Assembly (NCBI GenBank): GCA_003281005.1
Contig: QCDE01000002.1
Span: 58,268 to 122,267, forward strand
DNA: 64,000 nucleotides
Reading direction: 5' to 3'
Source: Pelagibacteraceae bacterium AG-349-O05
GTDB taxonomy: Bacteria > Pseudomonadota > Alphaproteobacteria > Pelagibacterales > Pelagibacteraceae
Shown in pieces: positions 54,607 through 64,000 of this stretch. The stretch's first letter is position 1, and every line of letters starts with the position of its first letter. The notes under the pieces were generated by a model. It was given only the letters and a program-made list of their open reading frames with translations. It was not told the DNA's origin and did no database searches. Position numbers and translations under genes: made by a program.

Positions 54607-55812
54607 ATGAAAAATTTGTTAAATAAAAAAATACTATTTATTATCTGTGGAGGAATATCTGCTTATAAAAGTCTTGAAACAATTAGGCTTTTTAAAAAGA
54701 ATGGTGCAGAAATAAAGACAATTCTTACAACAAGTGCAAAAGAGTTTGTAACTCCGCTTTCAATAACATCACTTTCTCAAGGTAAAGTTTATAGTGATTT
54801 ATTTAGTTTAGAAAATGAGGCTGAAATGGATCATATTTCACTTTCAAGATGGGCAGATATAATTGTAATTGCACCTGCAACGGCAAATACAATTTCGAAA
54901 CTGGCTCAAGGAACAACTGATGATTTAGCATCCACTGTTGTTTTGGCATCAAATAAAGACATTATTTTAGCACCAGCAATGAATGTAAGAATGTGGGAGC
55001 ATCCAACTACTAAAACAAATATAAAAAAATTAAAAGGGTTTGGATATAAACTAATAGGTCCAGAGGTTGGTGATATGGCATGTGGTGAATATGGAGAGGG
55101 TAAAATGTCAGACCCATCAGTAATTGCTGAAGAAGTTGATAAATATTTCTTAACTCAAAAAAATAACAAAAAATTTAAAGCATTAGTTACAGCAGGTCCA
55201 ACTAATGAGTACATAGATCCAGTTCGTTTTATTACAAATAAATCAAGTGGCAAACAAGGATATGAATTAGCAAAATCATTATCCAAAAAAGGTTTTGATA
55301 CAACATTAATATCAGGTCCAACTAATCTTGAAATAACTAAAGATATTAATCTTATAAAAGTTGAAACAGCAGATGAAATGTTAGTTGCTACTCAAGAAAA
55401 TTTACCTGTTGATGTTGCAATTTTTTCTGCTGCGGTAGCTGATTTTAAAATTAACAAAAAGTATGAAAATAAAATTAAAAAACGAGAAAACCTAAACTTA
55501 AATTTAGAAAAGAATGTAGATATACTTCATTATGTGTCTAATCATAACTCTATGAGACCTGAACTTGTAATAGGATTTGCAGCAGAAACTAATGAGATCG
55601 ATAAAAATGCAGAGGAAAAATTAAACAAAAAAAATTGTGACTGGATAATTTCTAATGATGTATCAAATAAATATATAGGATTTAATTCTGATTATAATGA
55701 GGTAACAATTCATTATAAAAATAAAGACTTTAAAAAAGAAAAACTTTCATATAAAAAAAAATCTGGAATTTCTGATGAAATAGTTGATAGAATAATTGAT
55801 CAATTAAATTAA
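54607..55812 (+). CDS. coaBC: Bifunctional phosphopantothenoylcysteine decarboxylase/synthetase
   Basis: CGGISAYKSLE, PAMNVRMWEHP, TAGPTNEYIDPVRFITNKSSGKQGYELA. Confidence 0.95.
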   Translation: MKNLLNKKILFIICGGISAYKSLETIRLFKKNGAEIKTILTTSAKEFVTPLSITSLSQGKVYSDLFSLENEAEMDHISLSRWADIIVIAPATANTISKLAQGTTDDLASTVVLASNKDIILAPAMNVRMWEHPTTKTNIKKLKGFGYKLIGPEVGDMACGEYGEGKMSDPSVIAEEVDKYFLTQKNNKKFKALVTAGPTNEYIDPVRFITNKSSGKQGYELAKSLSKKGFDTTLISGPTNLEITKDINLIKVETADEMLVATQENLPVDVAIFSAAVADFKINKKYENKIKKRENLNLNLEKNVDILHYVSNHNSMRPELVIGFAAETNEIDKNAEEKLNKKNCDWIISNDVSNKYIGFNSDYNEVTIHYKNKDFKKEKLSYKKKSGISDEIVDRIIDQLN

Positions 55813-56249
55813 TGGCAAAAGTTCTTATCAAAAAGTTAGACCCTGCGGTTGAATTACCCGCTTACAAAACAGAAGGTGCATCTGGCATGGATTTGATGGC
55901 ATTAGTAAAAGAACCCATCAATCTTAAACCAAACTCATCATGTTTAGTTCCAACAGGGCTTGCTGTTGCATTTTCAAGTGATTTTGAAATCCAAATAAGA
56001 CCAAGATCTGGTTTAGCTGCAAAAAACAGTATAAGTGTTTTAAATACACCTGGAACTATTGATAGTGATTACAGGGGAGAAATAAAAATAATTCTATTTA
56101 ATCACGGGAAAAATGATTTCTTGATAAATAATAAGGATAGAATAGCACAAATGATTTTAACTCCTGTAATTAAAATGAATCTCGAGGAAACTGATGATCT
56201 ACCAGAAACAATTAGAGGAGAGGGTGGGTTTGGCTCAACAGGAAAATGA
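55812..56249 (+). CDS. dut: dUTP diphosphatase
   Basis: EGASGMDLMA, RPRSGLAAKNSISVLNTPGTIDSDYRGE, RGEGGFGSTG. Confidence 0.96.
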   Translation: MAKVLIKKLDPAVELPAYKTEGASGMDLMALVKEPINLKPNSSCLVPTGLAVAFSSDFEIQIRPRSGLAAKNSISVLNTPGTIDSDYRGEIKIILFNHGKNDFLINNKDRIAQMILTPVIKMNLEETDDLPETIRGEGGFGSTGK

Positions 56250-57001
56250 GCAAGAATTTAAACAAAAAAGAAATAGAGAAATTCTCAAGACAAATAATTC
56301 TTAAAAATATTGGGGCGACAGGTCAAAAAAAAATTTTATCTTCAAAAGTCTTGATAGTTGGTATGGGTGGTCTAGGTTGTCCAGTAGCAGAATTTTTAAC
56401 TAGATCGGGTATTGGTACACTTGGGATTGCAGATCATGATACTGTAAGCCTCTCTAATATCCACAGACAAGGTCTTTATGATGAAAAAGATATAAATCAA
56501 TCAAAAGTAAAGATTGCAAAAAAAAAATTAAATAGAATTAATCCAAAGACAAAAATAAATATTTTTAATTTAAAATTAAATAAAACTACATTTGAAAAAA
56601 TTATTAAAAATTATGATTATATTGTTGATGGGACTGATAACTTTGAAAGTAAATTTTTAATAAATGATTTAAGTCTAAAATATAAAAAATTTCTAGTCAC
56701 TGGTGCTATAAGTAAGTTTGATGGACACATTTTTACTTTTAATTTTACCAACAAAAAAGATCCTTGCTTAAGATGTTTTTATCAAGAAGAAACAATATCT
56801 GATGAAATTTTAAATTGTGAATATGAGGGAATTTTAGGAACCGTTGCAGGAATAATAGGTACGTTACAAGCCAATGAAGTTTTAAAAAAAATATTAAATA
56901 TTGGTCAAAATTTAAATGGATACATTCTAATCCTAGATCTATTAAATTTAAATTTCAGAAAAGCAAAAATTAATAAAAGAAGAAAATGCTTGTGCAACTA
57001 A
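56246..57001 (+). CDS. HesA/MoeB/ThiF family adenylyltransferase
   Basis: VLIVGMGGLGCPVAEFLTRSGIGTLGIADHDTVSLSNIHRQ. Confidence 0.92.
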   Translation: MSKNLNKKEIEKFSRQIILKNIGATGQKKILSSKVLIVGMGGLGCPVAEFLTRSGIGTLGIADHDTVSLSNIHRQGLYDEKDINQSKVKIAKKKLNRINPKTKINIFNLKLNKTTFEKIIKNYDYIVDGTDNFESKFLINDLSLKYKKFLVTGAISKFDGHIFTFNFTNKKDPCLRCFYQEETISDEILNCEYEGILGTVAGIIGTLQANEVLKKILNIGQNLNGYILILDLLNLNFRKAKINKRRKCLCN

Positions 57002-57441
57002 TAATAAAAAAAATTTATGTAGTATTTTTTTTGTTATTTTTTACTCACATTTCGTTTGCTAATGAAATTTTTGTCTCTCTTAAAAAAAATAAAGTAAATG
57101 TTCGCTATGGACCAAGTTTTGAGTCTGATATTAAATACGTTTATCAAAAATTAAATCTTCCATTAAAACAAATCGATAAAAAAGAGAATTTCAGGCGTAT
57201 TATAGATTTAAAAAATAACAGTGGGTGGATTCATATCTCTCAGTTAAAAAAAAGTAATTCTGTAATAGCTACGAAAGATAAAGTTTTATTTAAAAAACCT
57301 ACATCTTTTGCTAAACCAATTGCTCAAATAAAAGAGGGAAGATTATTAATTATAGAAAAATGTGAACAAAATTGGTGTAAAATTACATCAGAAGAATTTG
57401 AAGGTTGGATTAAAACAAATAATATTTGGGGACTAAATTAA
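56986..57441 (+). CDS. Secreted SH3-domain protein
   Basis: Signal peptide; KVNVRYGPSFESDIKYVYQK and GWIHISQL SH3-like repeats. Confidence 0.85.
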   Translation: MLVQLIIKKIYVVFFLLFFTHISFANEIFVSLKKNKVNVRYGPSFESDIKYVYQKLNLPLKQIDKKENFRRIIDLKNNSGWIHISQLKKSNSVIATKDKVLFKKPTSFAKPIAQIKEGRLLIIEKCEQNWCKITSEEFEGWIKTNNIWGLN

Positions 57442-58037
57442 CTAAAATCAGTAGATAAAGAGGCTATATTTTCTTTTGATAATTTTGTGCTGTGAGAATA
57501 TTCTTTGTGATCAATACCAAGCTCAATTTCTGAACTATCAGATTTAAATTTTTTTATTTGATCATCAGTAAAATTAAAATGAATAAACTGTACTGAAGAA
57601 GCTTTTCCTTCACTAGAAGTTCTATCTACATCTTCCTCTGGAACTGCTTTAATTTTCTCACCATTTATTTTCATAAATACTGTTTCTTCTATTCCACCAA
57701 CTTTTCCAAGAAACGCCGCTCTTGAAATAGGATTATCTATTTCAAACATTAAAGTTGCTGTAAGCTCTTTTCCGTTAGGTATTAAAGGATTGTACGCAGA
57801 TAGCTCATCATGCAGTTGTTCATCACCACCTTTTTCAATGTATAGCATTTCTTGAACTTGAGCTAACATTGTTTCATAACTTTCAAAATAAAAAGTAGCA
57901 TAAGGACCTAAAGCAACTCTTCTATTTTTTTTATAATCAACAATATTTTTTCTTAGTTCACGTCTCTTCCCTATATAAACATCTAGAGGCAAGATATCTT
58001 CTTTTTGGATTTCTCTTTTTTCTCTAGGCATGCTCAC
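57438..58037 (-). CDS. DUF3501 family protein
   Basis: ILPLDVYIGKRRELRKNIVDYKKNRRVALGPYATFYFESYETMLAQVQEML. Confidence 0.85.
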   Translation of the reverse strand: MSMPREKREIQKEDILPLDVYIGKRRELRKNIVDYKKNRRVALGPYATFYFESYETMLAQVQEMLYIEKGGDEQLHDELSAYNPLIPNGKELTATLMFEIDNPISRAAFLGKVGGIEETVFMKINGEKIKAVPEEDVDRTSSEGKASSVQFIHFNFTDDQIKKFKSDSSEIELGIDHKEYSHSTKLSKENIASLSTDFS

Positions 58038-59365
58038 AAATTATAACTTTTTGCCATTAATTCGATAGGATGTAGTGCCTCATCATTAGATATATTTGTA
58101 TCAACTTCTAACTGTTTTAAATGTTTGCCAGCTAAAGGACAATCAGAAGCCATATACTTATTATTTTTAGTTTTAATTTGTCTAGCTGTAGGTCTCCCAA
58201 CTTTATTTGCTAAATCATGAGTTTCTTTCATTACTCCAAAAGTTCCTCCATGACCTGCACATCTTTCAACCACATCAATTTTAATGTTTGGTATCAATTT
58301 TAACATATCTCTCGCTTTATTACCCATATTCTGTGCTCTAGCATGACAGGCCTGATGTACAGTTACTCCTCCATCAATCTCATTTAATCCTTCTTCTAAT
58401 CCCTCGTTGTTTGAAATATCAACCACATACTCGTCAATATCCATAACATTTGCAGATAATTTTTTAATTTTTTCATCATTTGGTAGTAACAAAGGCCATT
58501 CGAATTTTAACATCAATCCACAACTTGCTGTTAAAGTTACTACTTTATATCCTTTATCAATCCATTTGATTAAATCCTTAGAAACTTTTTTCGCTTGTTC
58601 AACAACTTTTGGTAGATCTGCTTGCTCTAGAAATGGCATTCCGCAACAACCAGGATAGGCCTCCTGCACCTCTACACCATTTTTTTTCAAAACTTTTAAA
58701 GTAGCAACACCAGTATTTTTTTTATTAAAATTTACAAAACAAGTTGAATAAATCACAACTTTTCTTCCTTTAGAAGATATTTCATAATTAATTTTATCTT
58801 TATTTTTTTTAAAGAAATTTGAAAAAGTTTCGGAGTTGTATGTTGGTAATTGAACCCTTTTATCTATTCCAGTAATTATTTCTAAGATTTTTCTGATCAA
58901 TTTATTTTTAATATTTGAGGCCCAATTAACTATTTTTGAGAATAACACACCAATTTTAGCGTTTCGGTCTATTTGGGCTAATTGTTGTGGTACGCTTGGT
59001 AATTTACCTAATTTTTTTTGAGCTGTTCTATATCTCAGCATTAAATGTGGAAAATCTAAATCAAAATCATGAGGTGGAACATATGGGCATTTAGTCATAA
59101 AGCACATATCACATAGAGTGCATGCATCAACAACAGGGGCAAATTGATCGCTAGATAAGCTTTCAACATCCTCATTTTTAGACTCATCTATCATATCAAA
59201 TAGCCTTGGAAATGAATCGCAAAGATTAAAACATCTTCTACATCCATGACAAATATCAAACACTCTTCTCATTTCAGCATCTAATTTTTCAGGATTTAAA
59301 AAATCAGGATGCTCAAAATCTATAGGATGTCGTATAGGTGCACCTAAACTTCCTTCTTTGCTCAT
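58034..59365 (-). CDS. Fe-S oxidoreductase (GlpC/HdrD-like, two [4Fe-4S] motifs plus CCG domains)
   Basis: CHGCRRCFNLCDSFP, CTLCDMCFMTKCPYVPP, YPGCCGMPF, VERCAGHGGTFG. Confidence 0.88.
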   Translation of the reverse strand: MSKEGSLGAPIRHPIDFEHPDFLNPEKLDAEMRRVFDICHGCRRCFNLCDSFPRLFDMIDESKNEDVESLSSDQFAPVVDACTLCDMCFMTKCPYVPPHDFDLDFPHLMLRYRTAQKKLGKLPSVPQQLAQIDRNAKIGVLFSKIVNWASNIKNKLIRKILEIITGIDKRVQLPTYNSETFSNFFKKNKDKINYEISSKGRKVVIYSTCFVNFNKKNTGVATLKVLKKNGVEVQEAYPGCCGMPFLEQADLPKVVEQAKKVSKDLIKWIDKGYKVVTLTASCGLMLKFEWPLLLPNDEKIKKLSANVMDIDEYVVDISNNEGLEEGLNEIDGGVTVHQACHARAQNMGNKARDMLKLIPNIKIDVVERCAGHGGTFGVMKETHDLANKVGRPTARQIKTKNNKYMASDCPLAGKHLKQLEVDTNISNDEALHPIELMAKSYNL

Positions 59366-59393
59366 ATAATTAAGTTTTTTGAAATTCGAATTT

Positions 59394-59426
59394 TTTTTAG
59401 TGGGCGTTAGTAGCCCACTAATAAAT
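59394..59426. promoter_or_regulatory. Perfect 9-bp-stem hairpin between rubrerythrin and Fe-S oxidoreductase genes
   Basis: ttagtgggc-gttagta-gcccactaa; no U-tract downstream on the operon (minus) strand. Confidence 0.7.
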
Positions 59427-59430
59427 TTGA

Positions 59431-59847
59431 TTAGCTAATAGACTCTAAAGTTTTTTGAAATTTACCAGCGTGTGATTTTTCAGCTTTAGCTAAAGTTTCA
59501 AACCAGTCAGCAATTTCTTCAAAGCCTTCTTCTCTTGCTGTTTTAGCCATACCAGGGTACATATCCGTATACTCATGAGTTTCGCCTTGTACTGCTGAAG
59601 CTAAATTTGCTTTTGTTTCACCAATTGGCATACCAGTTCCTGGATCACCAACTTCTTCTAGATACTCCAAATGACCATGTGCGTGACCAGTCTCACCTTC
59701 GGCTGTTGATCTAAAAACTGCAGCTACATCATTGTAACCTTCTATGTCAGCTTTTTGTGCAAAATAAAGATATCTTCTGTTTGCTTGACTTTCACCAGCA
59801 AACGCTTCTTTTAAATTTTCTTCTGTTTTACTTCCTTTTAAAGACAT
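59431..59847 (-). CDS. Rubrerythrin, short form without a rubredoxin domain
   Basis: [19 protein letters not shown] and [14 protein letters not shown] di-iron motifs; 138 aa. Confidence 0.93.
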   Translation of the reverse strand: MSLKGSKTEENLKEAFAGESQANRRYLYFAQKADIEGYNDVAAVFRSTAEGETGHAHGHLEYLEEVGDPGTGMPIGETKANLASAVQGETHEYTDMYPGMAKTAREEGFEEIADWFETLAKAEKSHAGKFQKTLESIS

Positions 59848-59906
59848 TTTTTCTCCTTTTTAATGATTAACAAACCATATAATGAATATTTACAGTATGT
59901 CAATAG

Positions 59907-59922
59907 TTTAGAATTATTATAA
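59907..59922. promoter_or_regulatory. Irr-box-like element upstream of rubrerythrin
   Basis: tttagaattattataa, identical (reverse complement) to the element upstream of irr. Confidence 0.55.
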
Positions 59923-59952
59923 TGTAGATTTTAAGTGTATGATTTAATTAAA

Positions 59953-60381
59953 TTATTTTTGAGTTTGATTATCACTCGCAACTCTAACTAACACTTCAAC
60001 GGAATTTATTTTTTTTCCTGTAATATTTTTTCTAATATTTATTTTGTCTATATCGCTTTCATCACAATCAATTAGCTCATGCGTATCTTCATCAAAAAAA
60101 TGATGATGTGCTGATGTGTTTGTATCAAAATAACTTTTTTGACTATCGATTGAAATTTCTTTTAAATATCCTTTTTTTTCAAATGCATGAACTGTGTTAT
60201 AAACTGTGGCTAGAGATATCTTTTCATTCATTTTTTCAGATATCATTTTAACAAGATCGTTAATTGTGAAATGGAAAGTTTTTTCTCTATTATACAAAAC
60301 TTCACACATTTTTATTCTTTGCTTGGTCGGTCGAAGCCCAACTTCTCTTAATTTTTCAATAAAATTACAGTTTTTTGGCAT
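59953..60381 (-). CDS. irr: Fur-family regulator, Irr-like
   Basis: LREVGLRPTKQRIKMCEVL, ISLATVYNTVHAFEKKGYL, HHHFF; gene order irr-fabA-fabB-fabI. Confidence 0.8.
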   Translation of the reverse strand: MPKNCNFIEKLREVGLRPTKQRIKMCEVLYNREKTFHFTINDLVKMISEKMNEKISLATVYNTVHAFEKKGYLKEISIDSQKSYFDTNTSAHHHFFDEDTHELIDCDESDIDKINIRKNITGKKINSVEVLVRVASDNQTQK

Positions 60382-60387
60382 TGTTTT

Positions 60388-60403
60388 TTATAATAATTCT
60401 AAA
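60388..60403. promoter_or_regulatory. Irr-box-like element in the irr-fabA divergent promoter region
   Basis: ttataataattctaaa, 7 bp upstream of the irr start codon. Confidence 0.55.
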
Positions 60404-60472
60404 GTATGAATAAAAATATACTGTTTTATTATATTATATTAGGATTAAATCAAGTATTAAGGGTGCTCGAAT

Positions 60473-60973
60473 ATGAAAAAAAACTCATACACCTATGATG
60501 ATCTAATAACTTGTGGGAATGGTGATCTTTTTGGTCCTGGTAATGCAAAATTACCACTACCGCCAATGCTTATGTTTGACAGAATAACGGAAATCAATGA
60601 AAATAATGGAGCGTTTAATAAAGGCTCTTTAAAAGCTGAATTGGATATTAAAGATGATCTTTGGTTTTTTGATTGTCATTTTAAAAAAGATCCAGTTATG
60701 CCAGGTTGCCTAGGTTTAGATGCTATGTGGCAACTGGTAGGTTTTTTTTTAGGTTGGCAAGGAAATCCTGGAAAAGGAAGAGCTCTAGGAGTGGGTACTG
60801 TGAAATTTACAGGCGAAGTATTACAGAGTGTAAAAAATGTAAGATATGAAATAGATATGAAAAAAATTATGTCTCCTGGAGGAACAACAGTTGGGCTTGC
60901 GAATGGAATTGTTCTTGCAGATAATAAAAAAATATATTCAGCAGAAAGTTTAAAAGTGGGGTTATTTAAGTAA
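60473..60973 (+). CDS. fabA: 3-hydroxydecanoyl-ACP dehydratase/isomerase
   Basis: [39 protein letters not shown]. Confidence 0.95.
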   Translation: MKKNSYTYDDLITCGNGDLFGPGNAKLPLPPMLMFDRITEINENNGAFNKGSLKAELDIKDDLWFFDCHFKKDPVMPGCLGLDAMWQLVGFFLGWQGNPGKGRALGVGTVKFTGEVLQSVKNVRYEIDMKKIMSPGGTTVGLANGIVLADNKKIYSAESLKVGLFK

Positions 60974-62184
60974 TGAGAAGAGTAGTTATTACAGGTTTAG
61001 GAGTAGTTTCATGCTTGGGTAATAATCAAGAAGAAGTTCATCAATCTTTATTAAATTCAAAATCAGGAATTTCTTATGCTGAAGAATATAAAGAGCATAA
61101 CCTGAAAAGCCATGTTCATGGTAAACCAAATATTAAACTTGAGGATCATATAGATAGAAAAACAATTAGATTTATGGGATCAGGCTCAGCTTACAATTAT
61201 ATTGCAATGAAAGAAGCTATTAAAGACTCTGGATTAGAAGAAAGTGAAGTAAGTAATTTTAAAACTGGAATTGTAATGGGCTCTGGTGGTCCATCAATCG
61301 AAAATGTAATTCTAGCAGCAGATAAAACTAGAGCGAAGACACCAAAATTAATGGGACCTTTTATTGTTCCTAGGACTATGGCCAGTACTGCTTCTGCAAC
61401 ACTTGCTGTACCATTTAAAATTAAAGGAACTAACTACACAATGAGTTCTGCATGTGCAACTAGTGGACATTGCATAGGAAATTCTATGGAATTAATTCAA
61501 ATGGGTAAACAGGATGTTGTTTTTGCAGGTGGTAGTGAAGAAATTCATTGGGCAATGACAGCAATGTTTGATGCTATGACAGCTTTATCATCAAAATATA
61601 ATGACACTCCACAATCTGCGTCTAGAGCTTATGATAAAACTAGAGATGGGTTTGTAATTGCAGGTGGTGCAGGCGTATTAGTACTTGAAGAATACGAACA
61701 TGCTAAAGCTAGAGGGGCTAAAATATACGCAGAATTAACTGGTTATGGAGCAACCTCAGATGGATACGATATGGTAGCGCCATCAGGTGAAGGTGCTGTT
61801 AGATGTATGAAAATGGCAATGGCAACTGCTAAAAATAAAATTGATTACATTAATACTCACGGAACATCCACTCCTGTTGGAGATATAACTGAACTTAACT
61901 CTATAAAAGAAACTTTTGGAGAAGACATTCCAAAAATAAGTTCAACAAAATCTTTATCAGGTCATCCTTTAGGGGCAGCTTCAGTACATGAAGCAATTTA
62001 TTGTTTAATAATGATGAAGAATAATTTCATTACAGGTTCTGCAAATATTACTGATATGGATGATGATGCTAAAAAGTTTCCTATAGTCTCCAAAACTGAA
62101 ACAGGAGCAACTTTAAATACAGTAATGTCAAATAGCTTTGGTTTTGGTGGAACTAATGCTACTTTAATTTTTGAAAAGGTTTAG
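60973..62184 (+). CDS. fabB: 3-oxoacyl-ACP synthase I
   Basis: [37 protein letters not shown]. Confidence 0.95.
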   Translation: MRRVVITGLGVVSCLGNNQEEVHQSLLNSKSGISYAEEYKEHNLKSHVHGKPNIKLEDHIDRKTIRFMGSGSAYNYIAMKEAIKDSGLEESEVSNFKTGIVMGSGGPSIENVILAADKTRAKTPKLMGPFIVPRTMASTASATLAVPFKIKGTNYTMSSACATSGHCIGNSMELIQMGKQDVVFAGGSEEIHWAMTAMFDAMTALSSKYNDTPQSASRAYDKTRDGFVIAGGAGVLVLEEYEHAKARGAKIYAELTGYGATSDGYDMVAPSGEGAVRCMKMAMATAKNKIDYINTHGTSTPVGDITELNSIKETFGEDIPKISSTKSLSGHPLGAASVHEAIYCLIMMKNNFITGSANITDMDDDAKKFPIVSKTETGATLNTVMSNSFGFGGTNATLIFEKV

Positions 62185-62187
62185 TTT

Positions 62188-62973
62188 ATGAGTTTAATGA
62201 AAGGTAAAAAAGGATTAATCATGGGTGTTGCTAATGAAAGATCTATTGCCTGGGGTATATCTCAAAAACTTGCTGAAGCAGGGGCTGAATTAGCATTTAC
62301 ATATTTAGGTGACGCTTTAAAAAAAAGAGTAGTTCCTTTAGCAGAAAAATTAAATTCAAACGTTACATTTAGTTGTGATGTTGAAAAAAAGGAAGAAGTA
62401 GTAAAATTATTTAAAGATATAAAATCTGAATGGGGTGAAATTGATTTTGTAGTTCATGCAGTTGCTTTCTCTGATAAATCAGAGTTATCAGGTGAATATT
62501 TAAATACGACTAGAGAAAACTTTTTAAGAAGTATGTTAATCTCATGCTTTTCATTTACTGAAGTAGCAAAAGAAGCTTCAAATGTAATGAAACAAGGTGG
62601 AAGTTTGTTAACTTTAACTTACGAGTCTACTAAAGCAATTCCAAATTATAACGTAATGGGTGTTTGTAAATCAGCTCTTGAGGCAAGTGTTAAGTATTTA
62701 GCAAGAGACTTGGGAGCCAAAGGTATGCGAGTAAATGCTATAAGTGCTGGACCTATCAAGACATTGGCCGCCTCTGCAATTGGAGACGCAAAATTCTTAT
62801 ATAAATGGAATGAAGACCATTCTTTCCTTAAGAGAAATGTAGATATCCATGATGTTGGAAATTCAGCGTTATATCTATTGAGTGACCTTGCAAATGGTGT
62901 TACTGGTGAAATTCACTATGTAGATGCTGGATATAACAAGGTTGGGATGCCAGATCCAAAGAATATTACCTAA
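62188..62973 (+). CDS. fabI: Enoyl-ACP reductase
   Basis: GLIMGVANERSIAWGIS, SYxxxxxxxK-type YNVMGVCKSALEASVKYLA. Confidence 0.95.
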   Translation: MSLMKGKKGLIMGVANERSIAWGISQKLAEAGAELAFTYLGDALKKRVVPLAEKLNSNVTFSCDVEKKEEVVKLFKDIKSEWGEIDFVVHAVAFSDKSELSGEYLNTTRENFLRSMLISCFSFTEVAKEASNVMKQGGSLLTLTYESTKAIPNYNVMGVCKSALEASVKYLARDLGAKGMRVNAISAGPIKTLAASAIGDAKFLYKWNEDHSFLKRNVDIHDVGNSALYLLSDLANGVTGEIHYVDAGYNKVGMPDPKNIT

Positions 62974-62988
62974 ATATTTTTAAATTTA

Positions 62989-63034
62989 GTTAAAAAACCC
63001 CCAGAATTCTCATTCCAAGGGTTTATAATTTTAA
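62989..63034. terminator. Probable bidirectional terminator between fabI and pnp
   Basis: aaaaaaccc...gggttta hairpin in the convergent intergenic gap; weakly supported stem. Confidence 0.45.
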
Positions 63035-63045
63035 ATTGAGCTATA

Positions 63046-64000
63046 TTACTCAGCAGCTTGTTTCATAGAAAGTTTGACTTTTCCTCTATCAAAACCAATA
63101 ACTTTAACTTTTACTTCGTCACCTTCTTTTACAACATCAGTAACTTTAGCTACTCTTTTATCTGCAAGTTCTGAGATATGAACAAGTCCATCTTGTTTTC
63201 CTAAGAAATTAACAAATGCACCAAACTCCATAATCTTCATTACTTTACCTGAATAAATTTTATTTAATTCAGCTTTTGCAGTGATATCTTTAATCATTTG
63301 CATCGCAATGTTTCTAGACTCTTCATCTGGAGCAGAAACAGTTACTACACCTTCATCATTTACATCTACTTTTGCACCTGACTTTTCAACTATCTCTCTG
63401 ATCGTTGCACCACCTTTTCCAATTACAGCAGCAATGTCCTTTTTATCTACATTAACTTGTTCCATTTTTGGGGTGTGTTTTCCAACATCAGATCTTGAAG
63501 CTGATAATACTTTGTTCATTTCTCCCAAAATATGAACTCTTCCATCTTTGGCTTGGCTTAATGCCTGCTCCATAATTTCAAATGTAATACCTGTGATTTT
63601 GATATCCATTTGGAGAGAAGTAATTCCATCTTTAGTTCCAGCAACTTTAAAGTCCATGTCACCAAGATGATCTTCATCACCTAGAATGTCTGAAAGAACG
63701 CTGAAATCATCTCCTTCTTTAATTAATCCCATTGCAATACCAGCAACTGGTTCTTTTATTGGTACTCCAGCATCCATTAATGCTAAAGAAGTTCCACAAA
63801 CAGTAGCCATTGAAGAAGAACCATTAGACTCTGTAATCTCTGAAACTACTCTAAAAGTATATGGAAATGCTTCTTTGGTTGGTAGTGAAGAGTTAATTGC
63901 TCTCCAAGCTAATTTACCATGGCCAATTTCTCTTCTACCTGTTCCAATTCTTCCAGTTTCTCCAACTGAAAAAGGAGGAAAATTATAGTGAAGCATAAAT
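63046..64000 (-). CDS. pnp: Polyribonucleotide nucleotidyltransferase, C-terminal part (5' end beyond the window)
   Basis: [33 protein letters not shown] (internal PNPase sequence), [18 protein letters not shown] and S1 domains. Confidence 0.96.
   Translation of the reverse strand, partial: FMLHYNFPPFSVGETGRIGTGRREIGHGKLAWRAINSSLPTKEAFPYTFRVVSEITESNGSSSMATVCGTSLALMDAGVPIKEPVAGIAMGLIKEGDDFSVLSDILGDEDHLGDMDFKVAGTKDGITSLQMDIKITGITFEIMEQALSQAKDGRVHILGEMNKVLSASRSDVGKHTPKMEQVNVDKKDIAAVIGKGGATIREIVEKSGAKVDVNDEGVVTVSAPDEESRNIAMQMIKDITAKAELNKIYSGKVMKIMEFGAFVNFLGKQDGLVHISELADKRVAKVTDVVKEGDEVKVKVIGFDRGKVKLSMKQAAE

Overview
This window is about 64 kb of very AT-rich, tightly packed chromosome. Gene content and order fit a SAR11-type alphaproteobacterium (Candidatus Pelagibacter-like); that assignment is inference from composition and gene content. 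Almost everything is core: aroK-aroB, bolA, J-domain/cobS/cobT, a RegB-like sensor kinase, gyrB, lepA, pheT-pheS, rplT-rpmI-infC-thrS, gltB-gltD, uppP, aceE-aceF, a Suv3-like helicase, fdxA, carD-like, an acyl-CoA synthetase, DedA/dsbB/coq7, argH-lysA, plsC, dnaN-dnaA, rpsT, mutM, ubiE-ubiB, coaBC-dut-thiF, a rubrerythrin/Fe-S protein/DUF3501 cluster, a Fur/Irr-type regulator, fabA-fabB-fabI and the C-terminal part of pnp. There are three tRNAs (Ser, Arg, Leu). I saw no phage, transposon, CRISPR or defence island. The observations I consider most worth checking are: (1) a deletion scar at 33.9-34.8 kb, where the 5' end of an aminotransferase gene abuts the 3' end of a TRAP permease gene, with an in-frame nonsense codon and a 25-bp perfect inverted repeat covering the junction; (2) seven of eleven tail-to-tail gene pairs overlapping by exactly 4 nt through a shared YTAR stop tetranucleotide; (3) a pyruvate dehydrogenase E1 with an N-terminal lipoyl domain; (4) a CarD-like regulator with a ~100-aa histone-H1-like basic extension, convergent with an unannotated 30-aa lysine-rich microprotein gene; (5) an identical 16-bp Irr-box-like element upstream of both irr and rubrerythrin; (6) several short ORFs missed by the ORF track (LptM-position lipoprotein, post-tRNA membrane peptide). 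I found no clearly new multi-gene system.
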